Position numbers and translations under genes: made by a program. This document shows positions 18,896 to 29,686 of a DNA stretch of 64,000 nucleotides, in pieces. Position 1 is the stretch's first letter; every line of letters starts with the position of its first letter. The notes below the pieces were generated by a model. It was not told the DNA's origin. It made no database searches and worked only from the letters and a program-made list of their open reading frames with translations. The stretch comes from Hondaea fermentalgiana (taxonomy: Eukaryota; Sar; Bigyra; Thraustochytrida; Thraustochytriidae). Where the stretch lies: the NCBI GenBank assembly GCA_014084085.1, contig NPFB01000009.1:289109-353108 (forward strand), read 5' to 3'.

Positions 18896-21800
18896 TCGCC
18901 GACGTCAACGGACCCGGCGACCTCAACGAGGAGGTCCTCGAGTCTCACGATGCCGGCCACTTTGGCACGCATGCGCTTGTGTGCACGTGCCCGCGTACGT
19001 GGACGCTCGAGGTCATCGCACCAAACACGCGCCTATGGAGACTCTCCAGGCGCGCTTTTGAGGAGGCGCGGAGCCTGCCGTTCTCCTGCGCAGAGCTCAT
19101 AGCGCGCCATCCCGTGTTCGAGTCGCTCTCCGTGGAGGAGCGCAGCGACCTCGAGGCGGCCTCAGAGTGCATCCAAGCCTCGAAAGGACAAGTTCTCATG
19201 CGTCACGGCGAGATCGCGACAAAGCTCTTTCTCGTCCGCGACGGAGAGGTCTGGGCCGTGCTCCGGGATGGTGGTGTTTCAAGCCTCGTGCATCTCAAGC
19301 AGCACGGCGAAGTCTTGTGGAGCCGTACGCGGGGAGAATACTTTGGAGAGGACGCGTCGTGCGTACGCGGTCTTCGTCGCTGCTCTACGGATGTGGTCGT
19401 TGCCCAAGATGATACAGTCGTCTTTGCCATTCCTTACAAGAATCTTGAGTCCCTACACGGCCTTCGCGAGAGCTTGCGCCACCACTTTTTCGTGCAGACC
19501 CTCCTTACGCTTCATCCGTATTCAAACCTTCCCGCACACATTGTCGAATATCAGGTCGCTGCTGCGGCATTCACTGTTTATTTTGAGCATCATGAAATCC
19601 TCGCCATTGATGACTTCATTGCGAGACTGCTCACCGATGCCAATCTTGGTCACGATGTGTGCTTTGTCGTGCTGCAAGGCGCGCTCGAAGTCTCTGCCAG
19701 AGAATCCAATGGCACCAAGGTGATCGGGTGCCTCAATACGGGACAGAGCTTCCCCCTCCAGCGACTCCGTAACGGCGAAGGCATCACGGTATCTCTGGCC
19801 GCAGAAACTTGTCTCTTGGTTGCCCCAGATGCTACCATGTACAATGCTGTCACCGCGCCCACCGAGAGCCTGTCACTCGAGCATGCAGCCGACCAAATCT
19901 ATCCCGCCACACAAGGCCTACCTTCTTCACAGCAAAAAGAGCACCACCAGCATCGTCTTTTTCATGATCAGCAGCATAATCACCTTCCGCAGCACGTATT
20001 CAAACTTCGAAAGCGTCCCCGTTATGTGCGGCAGCACTCGGAAGAGTCTGCTCGTGATCATTCCACCGTTATTTCTCTCGATGCCGACTTTGCGCCCGAA
20101 CGTCATCGCTCACCGAGTACGGACACAACCGCTACATTTGCAGTCGAAGTCGTCACCGACGAAGAGGGTGAGAGTGACGTTCTCCCCTCCACTAGCGCTT
20201 CCGAGCACACTTTCAAGGAAAAACTTGCCTTTGTTGGTAGTGGTAAACGTCAGCCGCAATCAGACCGCCACCATTTCATGGCGTCAACATGGCCGAGTCC
20301 ACATTGTATTGAAACCACCGAGCCCGGCAACGAGGATCAACATCAGGAGATGATGAGCGATAGCGACGAAGACACCGAGCCGGGGCACAAGCGCCGTCGA
20401 CCACGCCTACAGAGCGTTCCCGTGACAGCTTGCAACTGTGAGCCTGGGGCGTCACCAAATTCAGTAGGAATTAGTGAAGCCTTTGGCGCTTGGAGAGGAC
20501 CCATGGAATCTCCCAAGGCAAGTCCACAAGCATGCTCCCCGACGCGGCGCTCCTCGCTTCATGCACGGCAGCGTCGTCTCTTCGCATCGTCCATGACGCG
20601 TGCAGCCTCTGTTCCAATTGTGCCTTTTCTATCGGCTGACGGCAAAAGTGCAGGTGGAGGTAAAAACGACAATGAAAGAAGTCTTGGCACAGACTGTGCA
20701 AATCTGTCGCCCAACAAGCTTCCCCGTAAGACGCTCAAGACAAGAAAACAGCTTGCTTTCCTGAGTGGGCTTGCCCCGCTAGAGACCTCCATTACAAGCT
20801 CGCTGGAGAGCACAGAATCAATCCTGACGAGCAAAACAATGCCTTCTCCGCACCGGAATGGCACACCAACCTCGCGCACGTATTGCAAGGCTCACCGTGG
20901 ATCTGAAGCCTCGACGCGGCCCGCGAAACCGCGCACTCCTGGACAAGCGCATGAGAATCCGAACAAGGCTACGTCGCCGAAAAAACGTGCCACCGGCCTC
21001 GTGCTCTCGCTCGACAGCCTCGAGCGCTTGCAGAACCTAGGAGCTGGTGCCTTTGGCTCGGTGAGTCTGGTTCGCGACCGTGAAACGAATCACATTTTTG
21101 CACTCAAGCAGCTGTCCAAGCGAAAGATCATCGCACGCCGGCAAGAGCAGCGCGTCCAGGCAGAGCGGGCAATCATGGCCAAAGTGGGTGGTCAAAACCC
21201 TTTTATCGCCGGCTTTGTAAGAAGCTTCCAAGACGATCGCAGCGTATATCTCCTGCTTGAGTGTGGCCTTGGCGGCGACCTCTTTGATCTCATCGAGTCG
21301 CGGCCTTCCCAATCTCTTACCGTAAAAGAGATGCAGTTCTTCTCAGGACAGATTGCGCTGGCCATTGAGTACTTGCACTTCAAGCGTATCGTCTTTCGCG
21401 ACATCAAACCAGAAAACTGTATACTCTGTGTGGATGGCTATCTGCGACTGACGGACTTTGGTATGGCCAAGGAGCTTGGAGTCGGGACTTCGCGCACCTA
21501 CACGCTGTGCGGCACGCCCACGTTCATTGCGCCCGAGGTCCTCACGCTCCAGGGCTACTCGACGTCAATCGATTGGTGGGCTCTCGGTGTATTCTACTAC
21601 GAGCTCATGACGGGCTCGTTTCCCTTTCCAGCTCAAATGGTTTCCTCGCTGCGAGCGCAACATGCTGACTATGTCGCAACATATCCTTCACATGGCGTTT
21701 TCGACAAGCTCCAGACCATGAGCAAGAATGATCTTGCCTTTGTTGATCTCGTGCGCGCTCTGCTGCATCCAGACCCATCTTTCAGGCTTGGTAGTGATTC

Positions 21801-22062
21801 AATGGGGCGCATGTCCGCAACAGTTTCAGAACACGAATACTTTGACAGCATTGACATGACAGCACTGCGCGCGCGTCGTCTTCCGGCGCCAGAATCAGTC
21901 CTGGAAGCCATTGGCCAGTCTCGGGTGCTCGAGACTCTCCAGCACGCGTCGACGCCCCAAGTGCCACAACGTCATCCTCGCGCCACAAGAATGCCACCGC
22001 GCAAGGCTCGTACTGCGCCTGCTGCGGCAGCCGTCACGTTGGCATGGGAGTCCTCATTCTAA
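18529..22062 (+). CDS. Cyclic-nucleotide-dependent protein kinase (PKG-like, AGC group)
   Basis: 1177 aa. Three cyclic-nucleotide-binding-like domains come first. Domain 1 (~40-180) is interrupted by an acidic and poly-Ala insert (~100-125) and has FGTHAL where the ribose-binding Glu should be. Domain 2 (~194-310) keeps YFGE (Glu274) and the phosphate-binding Arg (283/284). Domain 3 (~339-445) lacks the FGE cassette. A long, hydrophilic, His/Gln- and Ser-rich linker (~455-830) follows. The kinase domain has LGAGAFGSV (837), Lys860, FRDIKPEN (Asp958), DFG (Asp976) and CGTPTFIAPE (Cys994), plus an AGC tail. Regulatory and catalytic parts in one chain are the PKG arrangement, so cGMP or cAMP probably relieves autoinhibition. 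Only domain 2 looks able to bind ligand. The nucleotide preferred is not evident. It converges on PRPF6 with a 272-bp spacer. Confidence 0.88.
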
Positions 22063-22334
22063 ATCGAGTAAAATCCTCATTCACGCTCTCTTTCTATCTT
22101 GCTCATCATCTCAAATAACCTCGTTTGTTTTTCATTATTCGCCAAATTAGGTTTGGCTTTGCAACAATCAAAGGCAGTCAATTTTGATAGGATTGCCTGC
22201 TATCTGTCAAACAGAAGCTCTCTGACGTCACGCCGAGAGCCTCATCATGGGGATAAAAACTTACTTCTTTACGCCCGACAGCCAACATATTCCATTTCCT
22301 CGCTCACACACACATTTGGCAGTCCTATTTCGTC

Positions 22335-25211
22335 TCAGCGCCGAAATTCCGAGGCGCACTCCAGCACGACAGCTTCGAGACGTTCTCGATCAGTAGCAAG
22401 CCGCAAGGCATCTCGTTTGACAACTTGCTGCCAAAGCTCGCCATGGTGAGGTTCGGCGGCGAGACAGCGGCGGAGCACCTGCTCGGCAGCATCCGCGTCG
22501 CTAGCGATGCTGCGCTCAAAATGCAAATAGTAGCCCCAGGCGTCACCAAAGTCATCATTTGCGGTCACGGCGGCCTCGAACCATTTGCGCGCAGTTGGGA
22601 CCTTATTACGACTTGCAAAAAGTCTTCCAAGCGCGCAAAACACATGAGCGTCATTCTCGCAACGCTCCATCGCATCTGCAGACTTGGCGCGCTGTTCGGG
22701 TCGTGGGGCAGTGAGAATAAGGTACGCCCAAAGAACACCGGCCTTGGGACAGGCCTGAACCGCTTTGGCCTTGAGGGCCTCCGCCATGCCATGCTGCCCC
22801 TGCTCTGTCTCGAGGCGAATGGCCTCCAGCCAGAGCGCAGGTTGATCAGCGTTCTTGACGCGCGCCAGCTCCAAAACAGAACGCGCCTTTACTGGTGAAA
22901 CAAACTCTCTTTCAAGTCGAGCCGCTCCGAGCCATAGTGGCACCCCATGAGGGCAATGCTTGAGTCCGTCCAGGAACAACTTTCGCGCCGTCTGGACTGC
23001 ATCCTGGCGGTCACCCGGAGCGCCATGACGAGCGCGAAAATCGACTTGGAGCTGGCCTGCCATAAGCCACAACTTGTAAAAGGTTGGGAATTTGGTGTAG
23101 CCCTCTTTGAGAATCGCAAATGCTTGAGCAAAGAGCGTCCTAGCCTTGTCCGATCCCAGCTCGGCCTTTGAGAGCTCGACTCGCTCGAGCAAAGCAGCCT
23201 TGACCCAAATTCGGGGCGTAGGGCACCTGGTTTGGGCCTCCTTCAGCAAACTCCGAGCCTCTTTGACATTTCCGGTTTCCCACTCGAGCTTGAAAGCAGC
23301 GAGCCATACTCGCTCGGTATTGTGTTGTGAGGCGAGGGCGCGATCCAGGATGCGACGGGCTTCGCGAGGATCGTTTAGCGTCTTCCAGGTTTCCTTGGCA
23401 GCCATGAGCCAAAAGAGCTCCGCCTTGGGGCACCGTTGCACCGCCTCGTGCAACAACGTTGTGAGCGAGGCCTTATCACCCTTGCGGCTCTCAAAGGCGA
23501 CTGCTCGGAGCAAAACGTCCTTGTGCCCAGGAAATAAGCTCATCGCTTCCGCATAGAGAGAGCGCGCGCACACCAACAGGCCTTCCTTCTCCATAGCGGA
23601 CGCGTCAGCGAACCAGGTGCGTTTCTGCTCCGCAGCAGGAACACCGAGAGACATGGTCCCGCGAATAATAGCACGGCATGTCTCCAAGGACCCGGCACCT
23701 TCCATCTCACGGGCATGTTCGAGCCAGTCCGCCCGCATTGTGGTCGTTTTGAGCGCATTGACCGCTTTGGTAACGATTTTGTCCAAGACAGTACGAAGTT
23801 TGGCAAGTGCAGCGTCATCACTGGGCTCGGGCACTTTGCTGTCGGTTTTAGAGCCATTATGGCCGACGGTGTCGACAACTTGGGCCTCCTCGAGAGCGCA
23901 TGCAGCAACCCAGATTTTGGGTTCGCGAGGAAGCCGTTTACGTGCCGTCTGCAGAACAGCACGCGCCTGCTTGTAATCTTCAAGTTGTGCAAGTGCGAGC
24001 CAGAGGTCAACAGAAGTGGGCACACATTCGGTTGCGCGCGCCAACAACAAGTGAGCGTCAGCCTCGTTGTCTTCGAGCTCGATCGCTGCCTTCCAGAGCT
24101 GCTCGGACTTGGGCAAGGTTTCCAGCGCGCGACGCAAGACGCGCTTTTTCCGTTCCGTGTGGTCGCCTTCCAAGTCGGCAGCGCGGAGCCAGAGCTTGAC
24201 GGCGCGAGGCAAATGGCGGATCGCATCGCCGAGAATCACCTTGGCATTGGCCGGCGTGTTGAGACGTGCAGCTTCAAGCCACACGTCTTCCGAGGTTGGA
24301 CAGGCCTTGCAGCCTTCGGCAATGATTTTGCGCGCATCCAAGAGTTTGCCAGCTACCTCCTCGAGCCTTGCCGCTGCGATCCAGCCTGGTCCATGCGAAG
24401 GATTGCTCGTTGTCACGGACCTGAACAAGAGACGCGCCTTGCGCACGTCCCCAACGCGCGCGGCCGCACTCGCGCCATTGGCACCGTCGTCGAGCGACGC
24501 CAAATAATCTCCAGGGTCAAAGGCGCTCGATCCGTCCTGCTTGTCGCCCTGGCCGTCGATTTGGCTCAAGAGAGCGCGCCCGCGCTCAATACTGCGCGCG
24601 TTCGCGCTGCCTTGCGAGGCGAGTCCCGCTGATGACAAGAGAAGCGCGTCGCTGACGGGAGTGAATGTTTCTTGCTGGCGGTGCTCGCGGACACCGGAGC
24701 GCGCCTCGGGAATGGCGTCCCACTCTGCGTACGAGACCGTTTTCAGCTGCTGCTTGAGGTCAGCAAATTGGTCAGCTACGCGGCCACCTTGCATGCCGCC
24801 GAGCACGCCGCCGTTGCTTTCGGTCTCTCTGCGCCTTCGTTTCTTGGCATTGCGTTCGGCGATGCGTCTCTCCACGGCGTCCCAGGCCTCGTCGGGGTCC
24901 TCGCCCGCAGCGTCTGCGGCGGCGGTGTGCGTGTCGCGCACGGACTCGGCCGAGGGTTTGGTCTCTCCGAAGCCGCCTGCGCCTCGACCGGCGCCCGCCA
25001 CGTAGCCCTTGGGCGCGGCGCCGAAGTCGGTCCTCGCGAGGGGGCCTGCGCCCCGCCCGGCGCCGCGGCCCGCGCCGCCTGCGAGCGGCACGGCGTCGCT
25101 GCGCGTCGTGAACGCGACGGCGCCGCGGCCCAGGCCAGCCACGTAGCCCTCCGGCGCCGCATCCTTGCGGAACGTCCGCGGCGCGCGCCGCCCGCCCGCG
25201 CCTGCGCTCAT
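22335..25211 (-). CDS. PRPF6: PRPF6/Prp6 pre-mRNA splicing factor (U5 and tri-snRNP)
   Basis: 958 aa from the ATG at 25211 (human PRPF6 is 941). The PRP1 N-terminal domain is evident: APEGYVAGLGRGAVAFTTRSD, then a second GYVAGAGRGAGGFGE copy. From about residue 250 to the end there are tandem HAT/TPR-type helical repeats, each with a W-x2-A-x2-LE pattern (WIAAARLEEVAG, WLRAADLEGD, WLALAQLED and others). The protein bridges U5 and U4/U6 snRNPs in the nucleus, so a functioning spliceosome is expected even though this region is nearly intron-free. The frame stays open upstream to 25358 with another ATG. The added 49 residues are Arg-rich and read partly from a TGTC microsatellite, so I prefer 25211. 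That start (MSAGAGGRRAPRTF) sits next to the conserved domain. Confidence 0.95.
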   Translation of the reverse strand: MSAGAGGRRAPRTFRKDAAPEGYVAGLGRGAVAFTTRSDAVPLAGGAGRGAGRGAGPLARTDFGAAPKGYVAGAGRGAGGFGETKPSAESVRDTHTAAADAAGEDPDEAWDAVERRIAERNAKKRRRRETESNGGVLGGMQGGRVADQFADLKQQLKTVSYAEWDAIPEARSGVREHRQQETFTPVSDALLLSSAGLASQGSANARSIERGRALLSQIDGQGDKQDGSSAFDPGDYLASLDDGANGASAAARVGDVRKARLLFRSVTTSNPSHGPGWIAAARLEEVAGKLLDARKIIAEGCKACPTSEDVWLEAARLNTPANAKVILGDAIRHLPRAVKLWLRAADLEGDHTERKKRVLRRALETLPKSEQLWKAAIELEDNEADAHLLLARATECVPTSVDLWLALAQLEDYKQARAVLQTARKRLPREPKIWVAACALEEAQVVDTVGHNGSKTDSKVPEPSDDAALAKLRTVLDKIVTKAVNALKTTTMRADWLEHAREMEGAGSLETCRAIIRGTMSLGVPAAEQKRTWFADASAMEKEGLLVCARSLYAEAMSLFPGHKDVLLRAVAFESRKGDKASLTTLLHEAVQRCPKAELFWLMAAKETWKTLNDPREARRILDRALASQHNTERVWLAAFKLEWETGNVKEARSLLKEAQTRCPTPRIWVKAALLERVELSKAELGSDKARTLFAQAFAILKEGYTKFPTFYKLWLMAGQLQVDFRARHGAPGDRQDAVQTARKLFLDGLKHCPHGVPLWLGAARLEREFVSPVKARSVLELARVKNADQPALWLEAIRLETEQGQHGMAEALKAKAVQACPKAGVLWAYLILTAPRPEQRAKSADAMERCENDAHVFCALGRLFASRNKVPTARKWFEAAVTANDDFGDAWGYYLHFERSIASDADAAEQVLRRCLAAEPHHGELWQQVVKRDALRLATDRERLEAVVLECASEFRR

Positions 25212-26506
25212 CGCGCCGCCCGCAGCGTGCCTCCCGCGCCTCCCGCGCGACGCCTCCGCGCGTGCGCGACGCCTTCGCGCGCGTCTTTGGTGTCTGTCTG
25301 TCTGTCTGTCTGTCTGCCCGTCGCCGAAGGCCTTGGGCAGAGCGCAACAGCAAAGCACAGCTCGACAAAATGAGACGCAATGGTCGATTCGTCTCGCGAG
25401 GCTCGGGCCTCTCTTGGCTTTCTCGCTGCGTGGCAGCTTGGCGAAGGCGCCGCGCGTCTCCGGTCGATCACGGTGGTCGTCGCGAGGCCGTTCTCGAGGC
25501 GAGGGTTTCTAGCGGGCTTCGCTTTCTTTTGACAGTTTTGGCGTACTTGGCAGCCCGGATCCGCTGGCAGGCAGCACGGCACGGGCCAAGACACGCGGTC
25601 ATAAAGAGAAGCGAGGCGAGCAAGTTTACGCGGGACGTCGCCCATCAGCCAGGTAACCTTCTCAGCCGCAGCCGCCACCATGTGCGCACCGCAGCCCAGT
25701 ATGTCCTGCAGATCGAAGTGCCTTTCGCATCAGTTCCGTTGCGAACTACACCGCGATTTCTAATTCCAATTAAAATACCAGATCCCGAACCATTTTCTTG
25801 AAAACAAACCTTGAGCCCTCCATAGGACCGACCTCGCAAGACGCCCGCCCGCACGCTCGCTCGACAGCCACCACCCTTCCCCCTCCCGCCGCCGCCCTCC
25901 TCTATTTACCCCTGCCTCGCCGCGCCGCGGGGCGCAGGCCGCCCGTCGTCTTCACGTCCCAGACTCGGAGCGAGACCTCCGCGCCATGCACGCAGGAATC
26001 GTCCCGCCGCAGCCGCTGCTGCCATGGCTGCTGGTCTCGAGAGAGTCCCATGCGAGCGAGGACCCGGAGGGAAGAGAGCGCCGCCTCTCTTCGCTGCAGA
26101 CCGGCGCGCGTGCAGACGCGGACAGACGCACGCGCACGCGCTCACGCACGTGCAGACGCGCATGCAGACGCGCAAAGACCTCGCGGGCGGGGCGCGGCGC
26201 GAGCGATCTCGAGCGATCTGCAGCGGCGGCGGGAGATCGAACTGGTTGGAAGCGGCGGGGCCGCGAGCTCTCACGGCGGCGAGGCCGGCAGGGATCGCAG
26301 CGTGTTCCGCGCGCGGCGCAGAGCGGCGGCGCGGCGGCGCGAGGACTTCGGTCCGGGCGCGCAGATCCTTAACCTGCGGCTGGCGAGAGACCGACGGCGA
26401 GCGTAGAGACCTCGCGCGCGTCGCGGAGACGAGGCTCGAGGAGGACGAGGAGCTGGGGAAGTAAGGCGAGGCAGACCGGGCGCACAAAAAAGAAGGCGCG
26501 GCGACC
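25212..26506. promoter_or_regulatory. Shared divergent upstream region, PRPF6 / GNAT
   Basis: The 1.3 kb separates two outward-facing genes and should contain both promoters. It carries a TGTC microsatellite next to PRPF6 and G+C-rich ACGC-type low-complexity sequence near 26120-26170. No TATA box stands out. Open frames here are Arg-rich shadows. Confidence 0.5.
25291..25316. repeat. (TGTC)n microsatellite
   Basis: About six perfect TGTC units lie 80-105 bp upstream of the chosen PRPF6 start. Confidence 0.95.
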
Positions 26507-27022
26507 ATGAGCAGCGACGAGGCGAAGACGACGAGCGGGGAGGCCGAGGACGGCTACGTGCTGCGGCGCGCCACGCTGGAGGATGTGGAGACGCTGGTGA
26601 CCTTCAACAACGACAGCGCGATCGAGACGGAGAACCGCCAGCTTGACCGCGATAAGATCCGGCGTGGGCTCGAAGGCATTATTGGCGATACCAGCGGCGC
26701 GCGGGGTTTCTACCTCGTCGTGGAGAAGGAAAACATGGTCGTCGCCTGCAGCATGGTCACCTTCGAGTGGTCTGAATGGAATGCGGCCAACTACTGGTGG
26801 ATTCAGTCGGTCTACGTGCACAAGGACCACCGCCGCCGCGGGCTTTTCAAGCGCCTGTACGCCAAGATCTATGCGCTCGCCAAGGAGGACAAGGCCGCTG
26901 CGGTCCGCCTCTACGTTGAACATGACAATGAGCGCGCCAAATCTACCTATGTGGCCATGGGCATGCAACCGAGCCATTACCTCATGTACGAGGTCGACCT
27001 TCCCGATGCTACTGCAGAGTAA
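26507..27022 (+). CDS. GNAT-family N-acetyltransferase
   Basis: 171 aa, the whole protein being one GNAT fold that transfers acetyl from acetyl-CoA to an amine. The N-terminal strand-helix reads YVLRRATLEDVETLVTF. The acetyl-CoA-binding motif A is SVYVHKDHRRRGLFKRLY (101-118), with the pyrophosphate-loop pattern RRRGLF. Motif B follows as YVEHDNERAKSTYVAMGM. The stretch FEWSEWNAANYWWIQSVYV matches a sub-type of single-domain GNATs common in bacteria and protists whose substrates are undefined. There is no targeting signal. The ATG follows GCGACC and the next codons are Ser-rich. Bacterial ancestry is possible for this sub-type, but the sequence here does not show it. Confidence 0.92.
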   Translation: MSSDEAKTTSGEAEDGYVLRRATLEDVETLVTFNNDSAIETENRQLDRDKIRRGLEGIIGDTSGARGFYLVVEKENMVVACSMVTFEWSEWNAANYWWIQSVYVHKDHRRRGLFKRLYAKIYALAKEDKAAAVRLYVEHDNERAKSTYVAMGMQPSHYLMYEVDLPDATAE

Positions 27023-27685
27023 ACATCTTATTCATTGTCCGTACGCGCGATATCAAACTTGCATCGCGCTAGCTCAAAGCTATTGGATGGCTTCCGCCAA
27101 TTTCTCACGGTCTTCAAGTCTTCAGTTGTAGGGCCTAAGCCTACATGATTCTTTGCTATTTCATTTTCAGACAAAGAAACCATGACGTACACGAAACTTG
27201 CAGCCGCTGTGAAATCTGAAGACTCTACTTCTGGTCTTGACTTGGAAATACGCCCATCGCGCCTGACCTTGCTTGTTTCAGGACATGGCTTATCGAAGCC
27301 TTCCTATGTCTTAACCTAGGCCCTATTACAATGAGTTGGGGGATCATCGAAATGCTCAGAGAATGTAATAGATCCATTGACAAGAATCTAGCCGGCCCTG
27401 GCGCCGCGAGTCGACGTGTGGCCGGCCACTCCGTCCGACATACATGTCAGTGACACTTACGTAAATTGCTTCCAGCAAACGAATGCAGTGGCTCCCGCAG
27501 GCGTCCATGAGAAGCTATCAGTTTTGTTGGCTTTTGAGTGGCGCGTGAACGTTCACTCCAGTGCACAGGAACAACGGGCAGAACAAGGCAAGATGATGAT
27601 GCATAACAATACGTGAGTGAAACGAGCAAGAGATGCGGATGAGCAAATCTGGCACTGCATTTGACCCCAGGCAAAGACGAAAGAG
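27023..27685. other. Intergenic spacer, GNAT to membrane protein A
   Basis: 663 bp of mixed, fairly AT-rich sequence. I see no gene, RNA gene or notable repeat. It must contain the GNAT 3' end and the promoter of the next gene. Confidence 0.6.
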
Positions 27686-29686
27686 ATGGTCAGCATAACC
27701 ACGAAGACGACACTTGAGGATACGTCGCTGGCATCGTCGCAATCAGGTGCGGAGGGTCCCCAAGAAGAAGGAGAAAGGAGCACACGCAATGCTAGGAAGT
27801 GGCGAAATCGCATCTTACCCGAGTTCGCGGACTCGTTTCAAATTAAGGCCTCCAGCGACGGCCAGTTTGAGGACTCGATTGTCTCGCAGCAAACAATGAC
27901 GATTGCCGAGGACATCTTAGAAATCGAGGATCATCTCAATCGAGTGGACCAGCGCGTGCGCGTCTATCTCCCAGTTGGTCGCGCCATCGTTTTCGACCAA
28001 GATATTTCCATTGGCAGCTCGCTTCTGCCTTTGCGATTGCAAAATCTTCTTATGTCGCAAAAACTTATGAACGTACGCATGGCGGCTTTCAATGCTCTGC
28101 TCATCGCAGGTGCTGGACTCTTTTGTTATGGTCTTCATGATCCATCATCGCAACTGGGTTCAGGTGGAATTTTGCTTGCCCCTGCTGCATTATTTTTGGC
28201 GATGTTCTACAGCCCCACCCTGCTGCGCTTTTCTCTTTGTCAGTTCCTCAGCAACTTCATGTTTGCAAATGTTACGGTCCTCTGGCTAGACGTAGGACTC
28301 GCATATCCGCGGTCTTCGAGCTTGAATATTGGCTATTTAGGTCTCATCGTTTGGGGAATGGTCTTTAGCAACCGGGATGCAATCCTCCCGGTTTATCGAA
28401 GCCAATGGACTGCCTTTGCGTCTTTCGTTGGATTTTTCTCATTCATCGCCATCGTACTCATGTTTCAGTCGGGCATCGCACAGCCTCAGGAGATCTTTAG
28501 AACTATTGATGGATTCTCGCATGATATGAGGTTGCGCTCATCGGATCTGGCTATTACAACTGCCATGTGCCAGCTGCGGATCGTTGCGCTAAAGAGGAAG
28601 AGTACAGGCAGCCGACTTGCATTTCCACGGTCTCCAATGCGCTCGATACTCCTGACTCGCAAAGACTTGTTGCGACTTAAACAAATCTCCGACTCGCTCT
28701 GCAGGCTCGAGAAAAAGGCAGCCAATGGTGCCGTGTCTGACCCGCATTCAACAAGCATCAATGTGGTTTATCCTGTCGTCAAGCCACTGATTTTGCTTCA
28801 CGAAGATTGCGTTTTGTCCCGCATGATTTCCGTACGGGCTTTTCGCATTTTATACCGATGGTATACAACGCCTCGCATGCGCTTCGTAAGCGTATTTTGT
28901 CTGGGTCTCGGCATGTCGCTGGGTACAATTGCGGCACTTTTTACGCAATTTGAACTCCTTGCCATTTCTGGCGCGATCCTTATAAGCGCGATGTGGTATC
29001 CTTATGTTTTCCTCATGAATGTGCGTCTGCTACGCTCAATGCTGAGAACATTTGAGGTGAATTTCATCTTGTACAACCTATGCGTGGTGCTCAGCTGGAC
29101 GATCATCGGACTAAAGTCCTGGTATAATTGTATAGGCTACGCTGCTGTCGCAGGATGCTGTACTCTGAGCCTCTTCTCAGATACGCTTCCTGCCAAAATC
29201 GTTAATAGCCGCGCTCGAGTGGTCCTTGCGTGCCAGTCTTTTCTTGCCTTTGGAACAGTAAGCCTTCTTCTCGTGCGTGGATCCGCTGACACTCTAAAAG
29301 AGACGGTGCATTTACCTTTCAACTTCGACACTCAACCTACGCAATTGGTGCTCGGTCCCATGATGAATTGCATGATCTTTTCATTCAAGGCTGCTTTTCT
29401 CAGTCTGCATAACATGGAAAGCCCGTGGTTGTTGCGACCACACATGGTAAATGCGAACATGCCGCTAAAGTTCTTCAAGCTTTTTCAAGAACTCATAAAT
29501 TTTGAGCCCGAGTCCAATTCTCGTCACAGCCGCTCATCCTGGAATGTTCGCCAAAGCAGAGACTCCATTTCAAAAGAAAACGTGCTTCAAGAGCATCCTC
29601 AGAGCGCAAGTGAAAGTGTTCATACGAGAATTCAGAAAGCAAAAGTGCAAGCGTCCTTGAAAAGCAGTTACAGAGCGCAAGCTTAA
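27686..29686 (+). CDS. Unrecognised polytopic membrane protein A (two-fold internal repeat; tandem paralogue of B)
   Basis: 666 aa. I do not recognise the family. A hydrophilic N-terminus (~85 aa) leads into a very conserved DQRVRVYLPVGRAIVF motif (~residues 90-105). Five hydrophobic segments follow (~132-264), then a ~130-residue soluble linker containing MRSILLTRKDLLRLKQI. Five or six more hydrophobic segments (~399-565) come next, and a Ser-rich tail starting PLKFFKLFQELINFEPES. The halves match: LLR at 179-181 recurs at 448-450, each followed by L-x2-F and an Asn-containing helix ending in Trp. Asp231...Pro235 recurs as Asp499...Pro502. That is a constant shift of 268-269 residues. A 5+5 arrangement recalls some transporters, but this is only inference. 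B lies 1.1 kb downstream on the same strand. Confidence 0.88.
   Translation: MVSITTKTTLEDTSLASSQSGAEGPQEEGERSTRNARKWRNRILPEFADSFQIKASSDGQFEDSIVSQQTMTIAEDILEIEDHLNRVDQRVRVYLPVGRAIVFDQDISIGSSLLPLRLQNLLMSQKLMNVRMAAFNALLIAGAGLFCYGLHDPSSQLGSGGILLAPAALFLAMFYSPTLLRFSLCQFLSNFMFANVTVLWLDVGLAYPRSSSLNIGYLGLIVWGMVFSNRDAILPVYRSQWTAFASFVGFFSFIAIVLMFQSGIAQPQEIFRTIDGFSHDMRLRSSDLAITTAMCQLRIVALKRKSTGSRLAFPRSPMRSILLTRKDLLRLKQISDSLCRLEKKAANGAVSDPHSTSINVVYPVVKPLILLHEDCVLSRMISVRAFRILYRWYTTPRMRFVSVFCLGLGMSLGTIAALFTQFELLAISGAILISAMWYPYVFLMNVRLLRSMLRTFEVNFILYNLCVVLSWTIIGLKSWYNCIGYAAVAGCCTLSLFSDTLPAKIVNSRARVVLACQSFLAFGTVSLLLVRGSADTLKETVHLPFNFDTQPTQLVLGPMMNCMIFSFKAAFLSLHNMESPWLLRPHMVNANMPLKFFKLFQELINFEPESNSRHSRSSWNVRQSRDSISKENVLQEHPQSASESVHTRIQKAKVQASLKSSYRAQA

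Noticed and set aside
23715..25373. Long plus-strand open frames (233-305 codons) over PRPF6
   Set aside because: They are antisense to a well-conserved gene. High G+C at third positions keeps opposite frames open, and the translations match no protein pattern.
25208..25681. 157-codon minus-strand frame with ATG at 25681
   Set aside because: The start looks plausible, but the translation turns into Arg/Thr-rich microsatellite sequence and ends at the PRPF6 start; more likely its leader.
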